64,000 nt of DNA from Gracilaria gracilis (taxonomy: Eukaryota; Rhodophyta; Florideophyceae; Gracilariales; Gracilariaceae): positions 40,747 to 104,746 of the forward strand of contig JARGSG010000136.1 in the NCBI GenBank assembly GCA_030374805.1. Reading direction: 5' to 3'. The translations under genes were made by a program, and so were the position numbers. Positions 44,501 through 55,395 of this stretch are shown piece by piece; within the stretch, counting starts at the first letter, position 1, and every line of letters starts with the position of its first letter. The notes below the pieces were generated by a model. It made no database searches. It was not told the DNA's origin and saw only the letters and a program-made list of their open reading frames with translations.

Positions 44501-45940
44501 GACACCTTGAGAATTCTCACGGCTTAGCCGTGGTGAAACCCAAAAAGAAAAGCTTTATCGTCTTCCTTTGCAATGTAGATGCCTGCAAGAAAAGGTGTTT
44601 TAAATTAGAAACCATAGTTGCTCATCCGGAGAGGAAGCACTGAAAATGTTTCTTTACTTTCAGCGGAAACCCAAAGCAGCTAAAGCGCCTCCGAGGCCTT
44701 TGAGGGAAAGGGTGTCCGAAGCTGACTATGGTCGCACATTTGGCCGTGACCTTCTTCAATTACCTAGAGATATACATACGTATATTGGTAGATGTCTACA
44801 GTGGATATGACCGCATCTGCCACGCTTGTCGCCGCAAATGGCTAGAGAGCATCGTGGGAGAAGGATATATAACATAAAGGACTTTTGAGGTAGCCAAGAT
44901 ATGCGAATCCGATCTTCACTTACAAATATGGGTTGTCCCTGGAGGAACCACCTCGGCAAATGTTAGATACTGTTCTACCAAGCCCAAGCCCAATCCTTTC
45001 CCTAGGAAGGATTGTAGATGGCGGCAGTTTCGTATTATGGGTGATGGGTTGCTGTACATCCTTCAGTCTTTAAGGTGAAAACAACTGTTGCTGCGCGACG
45101 AAGAAGGCGATCACCGTGCGTCACAACTCCCGTTCGCTACGCTGGCATTTGCAGTTGCGGATTCCATCATTTCTGCTCCACTCCGTCAATGCGTCACCGA
45201 ACAAGAGCTAGAAAAGTGTTTCGTGTACACGTAGATACACGTATCTACGTATCTACTGCCAGATTTTCAGATTTGCCGGCAGCCATCGTCAAAGACGAAA
45301 TCTGCAGCAGTCTCCGTCGCTGTGCTAAGTTACCGTATATACGTGAAGGAGAACCCGAACATGTTCCTTGACCCCATCACATGTCTGCGTAGATATTAAG
45401 ATATTCTTCAACGATGACCGTCTTTGCCGGGCCCCTGTCCGGAAAATGCTTTGCACCACACCGCCTGAGCAGCAATGCTCTGAAAGATACCAATTTCGTT
45501 GGGCTCGCACCGCGCAACCCAATGATTGAGATCAGAAGACCTGGCGCTGTGAAATGGCAGCTTCACTCGTGGAAGGATTCACTGCGATCGAGCTACCTTC
45601 GTATGGTACAAGGTCAATTGCGCCATCAATCATGCTGTGGGATTCGGAGGCGCATGAATGCCCCCCAACAGTGTGGCGCTGTGACGGACTCATCTACTCT
45701 TTAAAGTTGCCAAATAGAGGACCAAAGGATTGAAAGGGCTGGTAAACCGTTGGGTGTGAGCGCCATGAACGAGATTTGTTGATCTGGCGATGCATGGGAA
45801 TGTGTTTCCCGAAGAGGGCATGATGTATGATGCGCACTCACTCCGTTTTCGGAAATCATTCCCATCGAAGAGCTCCCGTTCAGACCACCTGGTTCATTCC
45901 GAGGTGGATCCAATACCCGCGTTAACTTCGATGAAACGCC

Positions 45941-45947
45941 TTATAAG
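45941..45947 (+). promoter_or_regulatory. TATA box of sulfurylase-like gene B
   Basis: TTATAAG, 122 bases before the ATG, as in copy A. Confidence 0.55.
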
Positions 45948-46062
45948 CCCAGCGTTATCATGTTCGACACAGCTTCTGGACCTCAACCTGTGCACTTCTA
46001 CCTCTCTGCACTTGTATACTATTGTACACATTCCCTAACTACCTAACTTGGTAACTTTGAAG

Positions 46063-49000
46063 ATGTTCCATTCTTCAACCAGTGGCCTATTATTGGCAGC
46101 ATGGACTTGCTGTATAGCATTAACTCTGGCGAGCCACTTGGCACCTATCAACGATGTGTACGAACCTAATGTGAATCGTATCAGCACCTTTATGAAGTCT
46201 GGACCGCATCGTTCCCTATTTGGAAAGGCGGCTATCACTCCCGCTCCGTCTGCTGCTTTCAAGCCGGGTGTTCACCCACGTATCTTGTTTGACCAAGCCG
46301 GATGGGAAGAGCTTTTGGAACGCTATGCAAGCGAAGATACATTTGATCTAAGAACGTCGTGGTCTCACTTTTCCCGCAGGACATCTTTGCATCCCGCTGA
46401 ATCTAACCCTATTCTGAAGAAGCTGGTACAGATGGAACGCGATGGCGAAACGGCCGTGTATGATGGAAAGCAAGATTTGTCCTCTGCGTCACGGGAACAG
46501 TTGGATGCGCTTGAACCGTTGGCGAGTCACATAATGAATATGACAGACGGCTACTCACAGAGTTTCTTCATGTGCGCTGTATGGAGTAGCGTGAATGAGA
46601 AGGTGGTGAAAGAGCGTGGCAGCAGCGAGTCATTCATGACAACAACGGTCGATGACTGCGTGAAAGCATCCGTGGGGTGGGCAAAAGTGCTACTTGCTCA
46701 TCGAGCAGTGACTTGCGCGGGTAAATGCGCAAGGGGACGCAGTGGATCACGTGCTTTTCTTTGGGATGAAGATAAGTGGTTCGAGATTCGGAATGACTGG
46801 TACTCTGCGGGTGCTGCTCTAGCTCTGACGTTGGATGTTTTGTATGATCGATTTACTGTGGAGGAGAGGACATCTGTTCTAAGCGCATTGGCGATGCTCA
46901 TGTACAAACAGACTTCATGGGGAACGGCACTCGAAAGCTCTCGCAACTCACCGAACGCAGCACAACATCCTCATCGCATCTTTAGCAACTGGGCACTCTA
47001 CCATGGACACTTGTATATCACGAACTTGGTACTGGAAGGAGAGCATGAATTCGATGTGTATGCGTCTGGCGTGTTATCGTCGAGCAGTGAGGACGGGTTC
47101 AACGCCGGTCTCGACAAGCGCTTCACGGCCCTGATTGGAGCGTACATGACGCATGCGGTGTATCCGGACGGCGCTACGTTTGAAGATGCGTACACGTACT
47201 TTATTGCACTTCGAGAGGGGTCATTGGCGCTTGTTGCGGCCGAACGGAGGGGACTGAGGGTAATGGACACTGACAGGTTCCGAGGGTTGATCCACAATGT
47301 GGCTCAAATGATGGAGCCGTGGCAATGCGCTCGGGTGGTGGGTCATTCATCTGGTGGGGGGATGTCGTACCCCGCTTGGGCGGCGTTGTTCAAGTATGCT
47401 TATCCAGATGGAGCTCTACCGCAAATGGTTTGGAAGCAGAGGATGGGGAAGCACTTCCAGAACAACAAGCCTTGTCGGATCCAGTGGATACAGAATGTGA
47501 TGCATGTTACGGTGATGGGAATGGAACATGGACGTTCAACGTACGCAGAGTCGCCGCAGGGGCTGGAAGAGGAGTTTAAGAAGCACTTTCCGCTTTCGTA
47601 TTTCAGCCCACGTCGGGGACTGCTTATTGCGCGGAGCAGTGAGGCGGAGGATGCGCTGTACGTGCACTTTGATGCGCGTCCAGACGCCATGTTCCCTGGA
47701 CACGATAACGCGGACCGCGGCATTTTCACGTTGACGGCGTTCAAGACGGCTTGGGTGGATGACTATGATTGGAAGCACAACATTGACTCTAGGAAGCACT
47801 CGCTGTTGCACGTAGATGGTCTGGCACAGGATGCGAAGGCTCCACCTGTGCGGATGGTTCGTACGGAGGATACCGGTACGCATGTGTTTGCGGTGGCAGA
47901 CCTGACTTATGCGTACAACGTGGATTGGGCAAGGAACTGGCCACACGAAAAGGCGCCAACGGCGGCCGTTACTGTGTACGACGATGACGGTAGCGCGAGG
48001 CAGGTGTACCAAAGGTTTGATGTAGCCGAATACGGACACCCCCACGACTTTGGATGGCCCGCTGACGACGATGGTGAGGATTTGGGCTTCACGAGAAAGG
48101 AGTTCAACATGCACGGAGACGCAGAGGTAGGGTTCCGAGGGATGTGGACTTGGAAACGGAAGTACCGGGAGTCTCCTTTATCATGGATGGTACGATCCGT
48201 GGTTCTGAAGCGAGCAGGAAACGGACCGGGCTTCTTCATGGTGGTTGACTGCGCCAAGGTGTCCGGCGTGGGCGTGAAGAACAAGTTTGAATCATACCTG
48301 GCGCTTGGGGACACGGTGCAAGTGGAGAGGGAATCATCGAGTTGTGAAGGAAATCGATGCCGGATTGTGTTAGTGGATGACGGAATTGCTCAGGTGGACG
48401 TTCATGTTGTTACTTTGGGGCAATCAGCATCGTATCGAACGGAGAGGTTCGAGAGCGACAAGAAACATCAGCGTCTTGTGGTACGAAGCGACAATGATGG
48501 TGAAGAACTGATCTGGATGGCATTCCATCCACATCTGGGTGATCCAGACCGATTCTCAATGGAGCTGATTTCGCGGGGGCGGCTCAAGGTCGTATACGAC
48601 GATGAAGAGTTCTACTATGGAATTGACGCAGACACACATGGTGTGCGACAGATGAGCGAACCGGATGGCGATTTACAGAACAACTCTGCACCAAAGGCTG
48701 TAGCGTATCGTGCGCCGCCGAGCAGCACGTCTTCGATGACACCGTCTGCTTCTGCTTCTTCAACGCCCGTCCCGTCGATGACACCGTCCGCTTCTGCTTC
48801 TTCAACGCCCGTCCCGTCGATGACACCGTCCGCTTCTGCTTCTTCAACTTCCGTGGCGTCGGCCTCACCAAGTGCTTCTGCCACGTCGACTGCCTCGCCT
48901 AGCCCCATGCCGTCGGTTTCAAGTTCAGGAACTTCAGGTGCATCTGCTTCGAAAGCACCGAAGCGACAAAGATGGAGACGCACGTGGTGGTGGAGGCGTA

Positions 49001-49074
49001 ACTGGTGGAGACGCAACCGGTGGAGACGCAACCGATGGAGGCGCAACAAACAACGAAAGGGCCGCTCCAGCTAA
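46063..49074 (+). CDS. secreted heparinase II/III-like protein, candidate galactose-2,6-sulfurylase (copy B)
   Basis: 1003 aa, intact. Same layout as copy A: signal segment (GLLLAAWTCCIALTLA), toroid-like region, DNADRGIFTLTAF beta part, Ser/Thr/Pro stalk and Trp/Arg tail. Differences from A include S/C and I-Q/S-H changes near the signal peptide cleavage region, T/A in FDQAGW, L/P in SLHPAES, F/Y in NDWYSAG, A/V in FTVEERT, S/C in VVDCAKV and P/R in ELISRGR; the candidate active-site motifs are unchanged. The extra Cys in VVDCAKV could alter disulfide pairing. The stalk has three repeats instead of six. Both copies look expressed-type, with identical promoter layout, so dosage or stalk-length variation may be what the duplication provides. 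Confidence 0.65.
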   Translation: MFHSSTSGLLLAAWTCCIALTLASHLAPINDVYEPNVNRISTFMKSGPHRSLFGKAAITPAPSAAFKPGVHPRILFDQAGWEELLERYASEDTFDLRTSWSHFSRRTSLHPAESNPILKKLVQMERDGETAVYDGKQDLSSASREQLDALEPLASHIMNMTDGYSQSFFMCAVWSSVNEKVVKERGSSESFMTTTVDDCVKASVGWAKVLLAHRAVTCAGKCARGRSGSRAFLWDEDKWFEIRNDWYSAGAALALTLDVLYDRFTVEERTSVLSALAMLMYKQTSWGTALESSRNSPNAAQHPHRIFSNWALYHGHLYITNLVLEGEHEFDVYASGVLSSSSEDGFNAGLDKRFTALIGAYMTHAVYPDGATFEDAYTYFIALREGSLALVAAERRGLRVMDTDRFRGLIHNVAQMMEPWQCARVVGHSSGGGMSYPAWAALFKYAYPDGALPQMVWKQRMGKHFQNNKPCRIQWIQNVMHVTVMGMEHGRSTYAESPQGLEEEFKKHFPLSYFSPRRGLLIARSSEAEDALYVHFDARPDAMFPGHDNADRGIFTLTAFKTAWVDDYDWKHNIDSRKHSLLHVDGLAQDAKAPPVRMVRTEDTGTHVFAVADLTYAYNVDWARNWPHEKAPTAAVTVYDDDGSARQVYQRFDVAEYGHPHDFGWPADDDGEDLGFTRKEFNMHGDAEVGFRGMWTWKRKYRESPLSWMVRSVVLKRAGNGPGFFMVVDCAKVSGVGVKNKFESYLALGDTVQVERESSSCEGNRCRIVLVDDGIAQVDVHVVTLGQSASYRTERFESDKKHQRLVVRSDNDGEELIWMAFHPHLGDPDRFSMELISRGRLKVVYDDEEFYYGIDADTHGVRQMSEPDGDLQNNSAPKAVAYRAPPSSTSSMTPSASASSTPVPSMTPSASASSTPVPSMTPSASASSTSVASASPSASATSTASPSPMPSVSSSGTSGASASKAPKRQRWRRTWWWRRNWWRRNRWRRNRWRRNKQRKGRSS
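48733..48858 (+). repeat. 42-bp coding minisatellite, 3 units (copy B)
   Basis: Three units of the SMTPSASASSTPVP repeat (the last reads SMTPSASASSTSVA). The 126-bp length difference from copy A is exactly three units and accounts for the change in offset between the two genes. Confidence 0.95.
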
Positions 49075-49492
49075 GCCTAACTGATGTACAAATTATGTTC
49101 TAACCTAGAAACTGATATACCAACTACGCTTTAACCTTGAACCTGATATCTGTACTAACTCCTTTTTGAACATATAAATAACTTATACCTTCTTTTATAA
49201 TGTGGACATCAACCTTCATTCACTACATTCGTGTGTAACGTTCTCGATAGAAAGTTTTCTTTTGTTAAGAAAACTAACAACCCATCCGGGTGACTACATC
49301 TAACGTTCCAGAAAGGCCGTCCTCTAACTCCTGACGGTCATGTAAACCAAAAACTTAGATTGTCCGCTGCAGATCCCAATTACGCTATGAGTCCTTTGCT
49401 CAAGAATCATGGTCTGGAGTGTGGTCATTCCAATCCTTCCTCTTTGTGGTTTAGCAGGGGTACCCTTGGAAGCGGTTGGATTTAATTTTAAT

Positions 49493-49660
49493 TTATTCCG
49501 CGCTGTACGCGGCCAGAACCAGCTTGCTTTACTCATGTTGGGAATGCTTGGTTTGCTTCCAAGCGTTTCTTTTGCTGAGGGAGAGCAACCCAGTCATCGT
49601 GACAGGGATGCACCGCAGCACCGAGCTGCGGTCTTGCAAAGGTTGCTGTTTGCGTCTCCC
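49493..49660. repeat. 168-bp direct repeat, copy 1
   Basis: Matches 52516-52683 with about six substitutions and no gap. It contains a small hairpin (ACCGCAG...CTGCGGT). It lies directly against the end of unit B. Termini are not TG...CA, so it is not an ordinary LTR. Confidence 0.9.
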
Positions 49661-50847
49661 CCTCTAGCGCCATAGAAACATATGAAAATTTTCAACCCCT
49701 GGAAATGGGATGTAGTGGGTGGGAATTGATGAAGAAACTGCAGTCGATGCAGGGAGCCGAATGAAAGCCGGGAGAAGAAAGGCAACTGGTGATCAGAGTG
49801 GCAGTGGCTGGACGGGGTGCTCCGAGTTTCCAAGACAAAAGAGCGCTGCGGAGCTTTCAACCTCGTTGTGGCTTGGCAAGTCGTCCGCAGTCCTGATCTC
49901 AAAAGCCACCCAACCATTTACCTCCGAAGCCTGCAGCCGTCAGCCCAACTGCAATCTAACCGTTCACCATATTATTTGTACGAAAAAATATAATTTGTCG
50001 TTTCATTGTGACGCTGGTTAACCTGCTTTTGGAAGCTTGACGAAGATTCGCTCCAGAACTCCACCAGACAACTGCTACATTGGCAAGACTATTGATACGA
50101 TTTGCTTTGTTTTCTCTAGGGCCAAAGGTTTGACCATATTCTACAGTTTACCAAAGCACGAGATTATAGTTCCGTGTGGGAGAAGTTCTAACTACTCTAC
50201 CAACGTCAGAAATTGCCTAAAGAAGATGACTTTTTGACGTTCAGCTGTGGTCCATGCATGCACAGATGCAAATCAACCCTTTATTTTTTCTAAATTCTTA
50301 TGATCTTTCAAATTATATGTACATGCCGTTTTGACCCCGTTCAAGACGGTCCTCTGATTTTCATCTAGCCTTGTCGTTCTTTGTTCGTTTTCTCTCTACT
50401 TCTCCTTCTCCACCATTGTAGCTAACACGATTAGCGTTTTATCGAATGGTCAAATTTCGAAAACGGAGATAGAACAGAAAAGCTATGCCTACTTAAAACC
50501 GGCACAAGATGCCACACAAGGAAAATTTCAAATTATATGTTGAACGGTTACGCAGTTGGCTGCTCACTTAGTTTCCAAATCAGTCTTGTGTCTTCCTGAA
50601 ACGGCTCTGCGCACCAATGTGATTGTCCAGCAATGTCATGTGTCAATTAACATTAGATCCTTAGCAGAAATCCAAATTATCTAAGGAAGAAGTAAGTAGA
50701 TATCGAGTAAGCAAGAAACAACGGACATGAAACGCATTTGTATTATTTATTTCAACAGAGGAACTGTAACCCATTCGCAGAAAAGGTAATATATTACCTT
50801 GAAGTAGTAGATATTCCATAAAGATCACAATTTTCTACAACTGTATT
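49661..50847. other. spacer downstream of the transposase relic
   Basis: No gene recognised. It should contain the 3' end of the DDE element, but no terminal inverted repeat could be fixed by eye. Confidence 0.45.
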
Positions 50848-52168
50848 TCATATGTTTGGGTTAACCGTATCGTCGTCAGAGCCAGTATCGTGTAGCTTTG
50901 CAGCCATACGACGCTGACGCTTTTCCATATAGCGCTTTTGCGCTAGTTTGCGCTTACCTGTAATTTTTTCCCCTAACGAAAATAAACGATTTCGAATATG
51001 ATTGTAAAATTCTCCGTCTTCCGCCCTCAGAAGATGCCATAGAATGTGCTGATTAGTTAAAGCCACGCAAAACATAAAGATATTGTCATAATATTTTTCT
51101 CCCGACTTAAACTTGGACCCAATTACACACCATAAGTTTGTCAACCTTCCAAATAAATCTTCTATGATAATGCGATCCGAAGATATTTTTCTGTTTCGTT
51201 CCACATCCGGAATATTTTAAACCCCATGGATAGGTTTTTTCTTGGGATAAAGTGCACGAACATGTTTATGTGCACCTTCCTAACCCTTATCGAGCAAAAT
51301 ACCCCAAAAATCTGAATATTTGTCCAAATTATCACTCGCATCTAAAATATAATGAAAACTCTCGTTTTCCCTCTTCTTCAACGCAGGTTTATGTACCTCG
51401 ATATTTTAATAGAATAGATCAATATTTGCTTTGCCACCAGGGGCTTGATTCGTACAGTTGATAGCCTTTCCGTTGGGCAAAACAGAAATTTTGGTCTTCA
51501 GCCCATATAATTTACGCCTTGCACTGTAATAGTTTTTCCTTCCACCATTCCTCCCTAAGCGCGATATGAGTGTTGGAATATAACATCAGAAGCGTATTGG
51601 CAGAACTTAAAGTTCTTGAACGATAAATTATTACGAAGCATCTTCTTCATCGGCCAGCGGCCGTAGTTGTTATCAACATATATTTGCTATAAACTTCTAA
51701 ACAACTACAAGATATAAATTTTAAAATCATTCTTTCGAAGGTGTTGCCACCGATTTTAAAAATGCTTGCCAGAAATTCCCATGTGCCACCATGTTTCAGG
51801 GCTACGAGTTCCATGAACAATACATCTTTATCGCCATATTTATACCTACTTCCCCGGCCTATGTTCCATTTAGCGGTAATGACAGGAGCAACATAATTCC
51901 ATAGCAGATTAAATTCTTTTGACGGAAAGTTTGTCAGTGAAAATATTGTTTGTGATCCATTTTTTGAATAAAAAGATTCATATATTGGACAGGAAGACTC
52001 ATTTTTGTCGTCCGAATTCTGGTGGATTTTCGTTTTGGAAAATTGATTTATCTCTGATTCACGTGATAGTTGCGCCTCACAGAGTATGTCGACGACGTCT
52101 CCGGCGTGCGATTCTGAGAATGGTTTCATTTGGATTTGTGAGACTGTTGCAGGAACAGAAGGGGGCAA
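50848..52168 (-). pseudogene. DDE transposase pseudogene (Harbinger/DDE_Tnp_4-like)
   Basis: Read leftwards: an N-terminal part (52168-51647) with a helical DNA-binding region (FNLLWNYVAPVITAKW, KHGGTWEFLASIF), then YSARRKLYGLKTKISVLPNG and CTNQAPGGKANIDLF, a DKYSDFWGILLDKG block (second Asp region), KKKPIHG, and RIIIEDLFGRLTNLW with the catalytic Glu, followed by the NIFMFCVALTNQHIL helix and a basic tail to 50848. At least three in-frame stops and frame changes lie between 51205 and 51647. The order of motifs fits the PIF/Harbinger or IS5-like superfamily of cut-and-paste transposases. Confidence 0.8.
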
Positions 52169-52515
52169 ATTGTGGTGAAGGAGATGCGTGAACTACACAT
52201 CTTACTGGAATATACGTACTTGAGTGCTTATATATTATGTTTGTAGCTCGTTGCTTATATACCTTGTTGAATTATTGCTGTCCATTCTATTATTGATGGC
52301 AATATCTTTACGTACTTGATAAATACTGACGTCATCTCGATGGGCGATGCGTAGATACCCTTTACAATTTAGTACCTTGCCTACATAATTTTGCCAACTG
52401 CTTTGTTGTGTATTTCATCCTCTGTTGTCTCAAAGATCTAATGATCAACATCGTGACGTCACGCAAGTGCGTCCGGCTACCATTGGCTCCAATAAACCAC
52501 CATACGAATCGTCCA
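52169..52515. other. AT-rich spacer, probable transposon end
   Basis: No gene. It lies between the start of the DDE transposase and the second 168-bp repeat, so it should hold the 5' end of the DDE element. Confidence 0.45.
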
Positions 52516-52683
52516 TTATTCCGCACTGTACGCGGCCAGAACCAGCTTGCTTTACTCATGTTGGGAATGCTTGGTTTGCTTCCAAGCGTTTCTTTCGCTG
52601 AGGGAGAGCAACCCAGTCATCGTGACAAAGATGCACCGCAGCACCGAGCTGCGGTCTTGCAAAAGTTGCTGTTTGCGCCTCCC
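52516..52683. repeat. 168-bp direct repeat, copy 2
   Basis: Second copy of 49493-49660. It lies 22 bases beyond the stop of the tyrosine recombinase of the DIRS-like element, where that element's terminal repeat would be expected. Confidence 0.9.
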
Positions 52684-52704
52684 ACCCCACATGAGGAGTA
52701 TAAT

Positions 52705-53931
52705 TTACTCATCGTAGGTTCTGCAGTTCGCACTTCGCCGATACTGTACGCATTGCTCCATTAGCCCATCAAATCGCTTTGAACATTGACGAATCCGCCT
52801 CTGCGTATCGCTGGATGTTCGCATGCGAGTAACGGCAGCTAGACCATTGGTGAGGTAGCGCTGTAACGAAAAAAACGATTTCCATCTACCAATAACTGCT
52901 ATCGTTTCCGCTGAAGATCCATCCAGATAATCCGACAGCGCACCACCTATTCGCGCCGAGTGCGATTTAAACCGTCCAGCTTCAAGCCTGAAGTATGTTG
53001 CAGCTTCTTTGAAAATTGTGTTATACCTTGGGTAAGAGAAGTTGAACAACCTCGCATTCGGAGATTGCGAAATATTCTCCACGTAGCTTTGTAGTATAGC
53101 AAGAATATATTTATCTGGCAAAGCTGTAAACTGCATGGGTCCCGTCTTAGAATTTTCAATGTTGATTCCAGCAACATTCTTTCCCGTGTGGGCTATTCGG
53201 ACATCGTTCGGAAACACCACATCGCGCACCCGCAAGGATAATACTTCTGAAGCCCTCATATACGTGCACCATTGAACGCAAAGGGCAACGGAAGCCGACG
53301 TACAGTTCTGCGAAACAAAATATTCTGCGAAGGCAGACATGAAAGACCTTGTCAAGCGAAGTGCGGGTACAGGACGAACGGCTCGATTTCAACCTTCCAA
53401 AGCTCTGCGAGACAAACCTAGACCGTTTCGAAACGAAGGTCGAGATAAGCACATAAACGCCAAGGCGTAGCACACTTGTTGGCGGTGACCAGGCGAGGCG
53501 TCTTCATAAAATGACTCATGGACATAATCTGCAAAGAATTCATCCAGTTCTTCAATTGAGGCAGTGATACGCCGGAGAGAGTTTCTGAAAACAGAGTATG
53601 CATTCTGATACAGACGTTCTGTCCTCGGAGAAATTGTGAACGATACCAAGGGGTACCGTTTGAGGTATGTTGCATTGGGAAGAATAAATTGCCGGCTTCG
53701 AGTAGACAATGAGACCTCGACTCCAGTACGACGCTGTGTAGGAAGGTGTTGCTGCTTTGAAACTCCCGAGCGCTTCAGCAAGGATTTTTTCCATTGCCTC
53801 TCAAAAGCGGCCTCCGATACAGAGAGAACAGGAGACTGTGCATCGCATTGCATCCTGGCCGAGCGGAAGACAAAGGCTCTCGGCCGGGATGAGGAAATTG
53901 GGCTACTCATGGCTGGCCCACTTCTGGCCAT
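52705..53931 (-). pseudogene. tyrosine recombinase of a DIRS/Ngaro-like retroelement, frame-broken
   Basis: Two minus-strand frames. The first (53931-53389) is the N-terminal SAM-like DNA-binding part (LVSFTISPRTERLYQNAY, ASIEELDEFFADYV, QVCYALAFMCLSRPSF). The second (about 53355-52705) is the catalytic domain: the first Arg in CTYMRASEVLSLRVRDV, the HxxR motif in SHSARIGGALSDYL, then VIGRWKS and LQRYL with the nucleophile Tyr. All key residues are visible but a frame change near 53370-53390 separates the halves. Such recombinases insert circular cDNA of DIRS-type retroelements without target duplication. Confidence 0.82.
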
Positions 53932-54312
53932 GTTCTTGTAGGGCCGTCAGCGGGGTTGGAGGCTGTGAAGATATGCAAAAACAGTGGTTCCAGATCATGG
54001 GCAACACAAAGCGCTGCAAAGCGGCGACATGGGAGACACATGGAAGGCGATGAAGATCTTCCTTTCCGAAAAGCACCAATGGACACCCTGGAGTCCAAAA
54101 GAAGCAGAATGCGATGACTAGAAATACCAAAAGATGCCGCTCACTCCAATGCTAAAACACCCGTATGCGCTTCGAGCGCATTGATATGTTGATATCGGTT
54201 CCATTTGTGCACGAACGCAGTGGTCCATTTGTGGCCAGCGACGAATCTTGACATTTCTGTCTGAAGTCCATCCGTCTCAGAAGAAGGTTTGAAGGCCATC
54301 TGAACTAGATGC
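53907..54312 (-). pseudogene. RNase H end of the DIRS-like reverse transcriptase, truncated
   Basis: From the insertion point of the gypsy LTR: KWNRYQHINALEAHTGVLALE (the HINxLE motif of DIRS RNase H), then after frame changes LEPLFLHIFTASNPADGPTR, the usual SNPADGPSR-type end of that domain. It lies directly upstream of the tyrosine recombinase, the standard DIRS order. The RT domain proper is missing, removed or displaced by the gypsy insertion at 54313. Confidence 0.8.
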
Positions 54313-54820
54313 TGTCGTACAAATACCGATAAGGTGTGGGGTCCGCCTGGTAGAGGGAGCGCGCGAGGGCTCAACCTAAAGGGGAAAAACACACAACCAA
54401 TATGGTAGTAGGGCACCTGAAACCCGCAGGGGCAAACGGCGGGGCAACTAGTCTAGACCGTGTAGGTGTACGGTAGTAGACGTCGACGCGCGGTAAAACC
54501 TGAATAGTAATAGAGTAGCAAGTGACCAAGATGGTATAGTTACTGCCCTAATGGTGCCTGACTTTACAATACCCGAGGGGGAAGGCGAGGTGCACCACAA
54601 TATATACAAGGTGCACCGACGCCGATCTCCCATGCGGGCATGACGTCATCGGCTGTGCCCATGACCTACTGTCATGGGCCAGCAATGCTAAACTATCCTA
54701 GACTATAAATTAGAAATTATAAATTATAAAATACAGAATACCAATTGGGTACAGTGCAGCCAGCAAGGCGCACCAGTAGGCCCACGTGGCACCAACCCAT
54801 TGAGGTCTCATTGTACTACA
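54313..54820 (-). repeat. 3' LTR of the right gypsy element (508 bp)
   Basis: Counterpart of 1708-2218. TG...CA ends. An AT-rich cluster with TATAAATTAG on the plus strand at about 54703 and TATA words on the minus strand could support transcription in both directions. Confidence 0.92.
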
Positions 54821-54821
54821 G

Positions 54822-54838
54822 ACCTCCTTCCTACCCTG
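54822..54838 (-). other. polypurine tract
   Basis: The element strand reads AGGGTAGGAAGGAGG just before the LTR, as needed for plus-strand DNA priming. It confirms the minus orientation of the element. Confidence 0.7.
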
Positions 54839-55395
54839 AGCCACGCCCTCGTGGCTCCTAGATCCTTTCACCAAGTCGGTGGCATCGTCGTACCAATTTG
54901 GTCCCTGTCGCAGCCTTTGTGCCATCTCGCGCCGTGCGTCGCGTCGGCTTTGCATCGCCGAACGCACTCTGGTCACCACCTTGGTCATCACCGGTTGCGG
55001 CTTTATCCATTCCCATTTGTGGTTTGGGCGCGACGCGCGCCCATTGCATACCTCCAAGGTTGTACCTTTTTGGCTGCCCGGCTTGGACCCTTTTACCGTG
55101 TCGGTATACCCAGTGGGGGTGGCGGGTTGCGCCTTCGAGCTCGTATGGGCACTGTACCGTGAAGGATTTTGGCGCCCACTTGGTTGCGGCGTGTCTCTCT
55201 GTCCCTTCGAGGTTCGAGTACCAACCCTTCGAGGCATTGCCGCTGACTCCATCGAGGTTGTTCCACCGTTATCCCTTCTGGTTGCCTTCGCACCCCTTTG
55301 CGGTTTGTCTACGCGGGCTCGCGCCACCGTGGCTTTTCGTCCGACCGACAAGGTTGAATCCGTTTATGGTGACCCCCGATCCTTATCTGAACCAC

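Larger units (their letters stand above)
41537..49492 (+). repeat. segmental duplication, unit B (8.0 kb)
   Basis: Second copy of 29747-38339, direct orientation. The coding regions differ by only about 15 residues outside the minisatellite, while the upstream part has many substitutions and indels. The right edge abuts the first 168-bp direct repeat at 49493 without a gap. The part 41537-45940, upstream of the gene, contains no conserved reading frame. Confidence 0.92.

Noticed and set aside
49493-52683. 168-bp repeats as LTRs of a short element
   Set aside because: Ends are not TG...CA, there is no primer-binding site or polypurine tract next to them, and the enclosed gene is a DDE transposase, not gag-pol.
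54898-55395. Upstream extension of the antisense ORF
   Set aside because: Starts with GTG, composition rich in Ser/Pro/Trp/Leu like read-through of non-coding DNA; the ATG at 55396 is preferred, although the frame is open.
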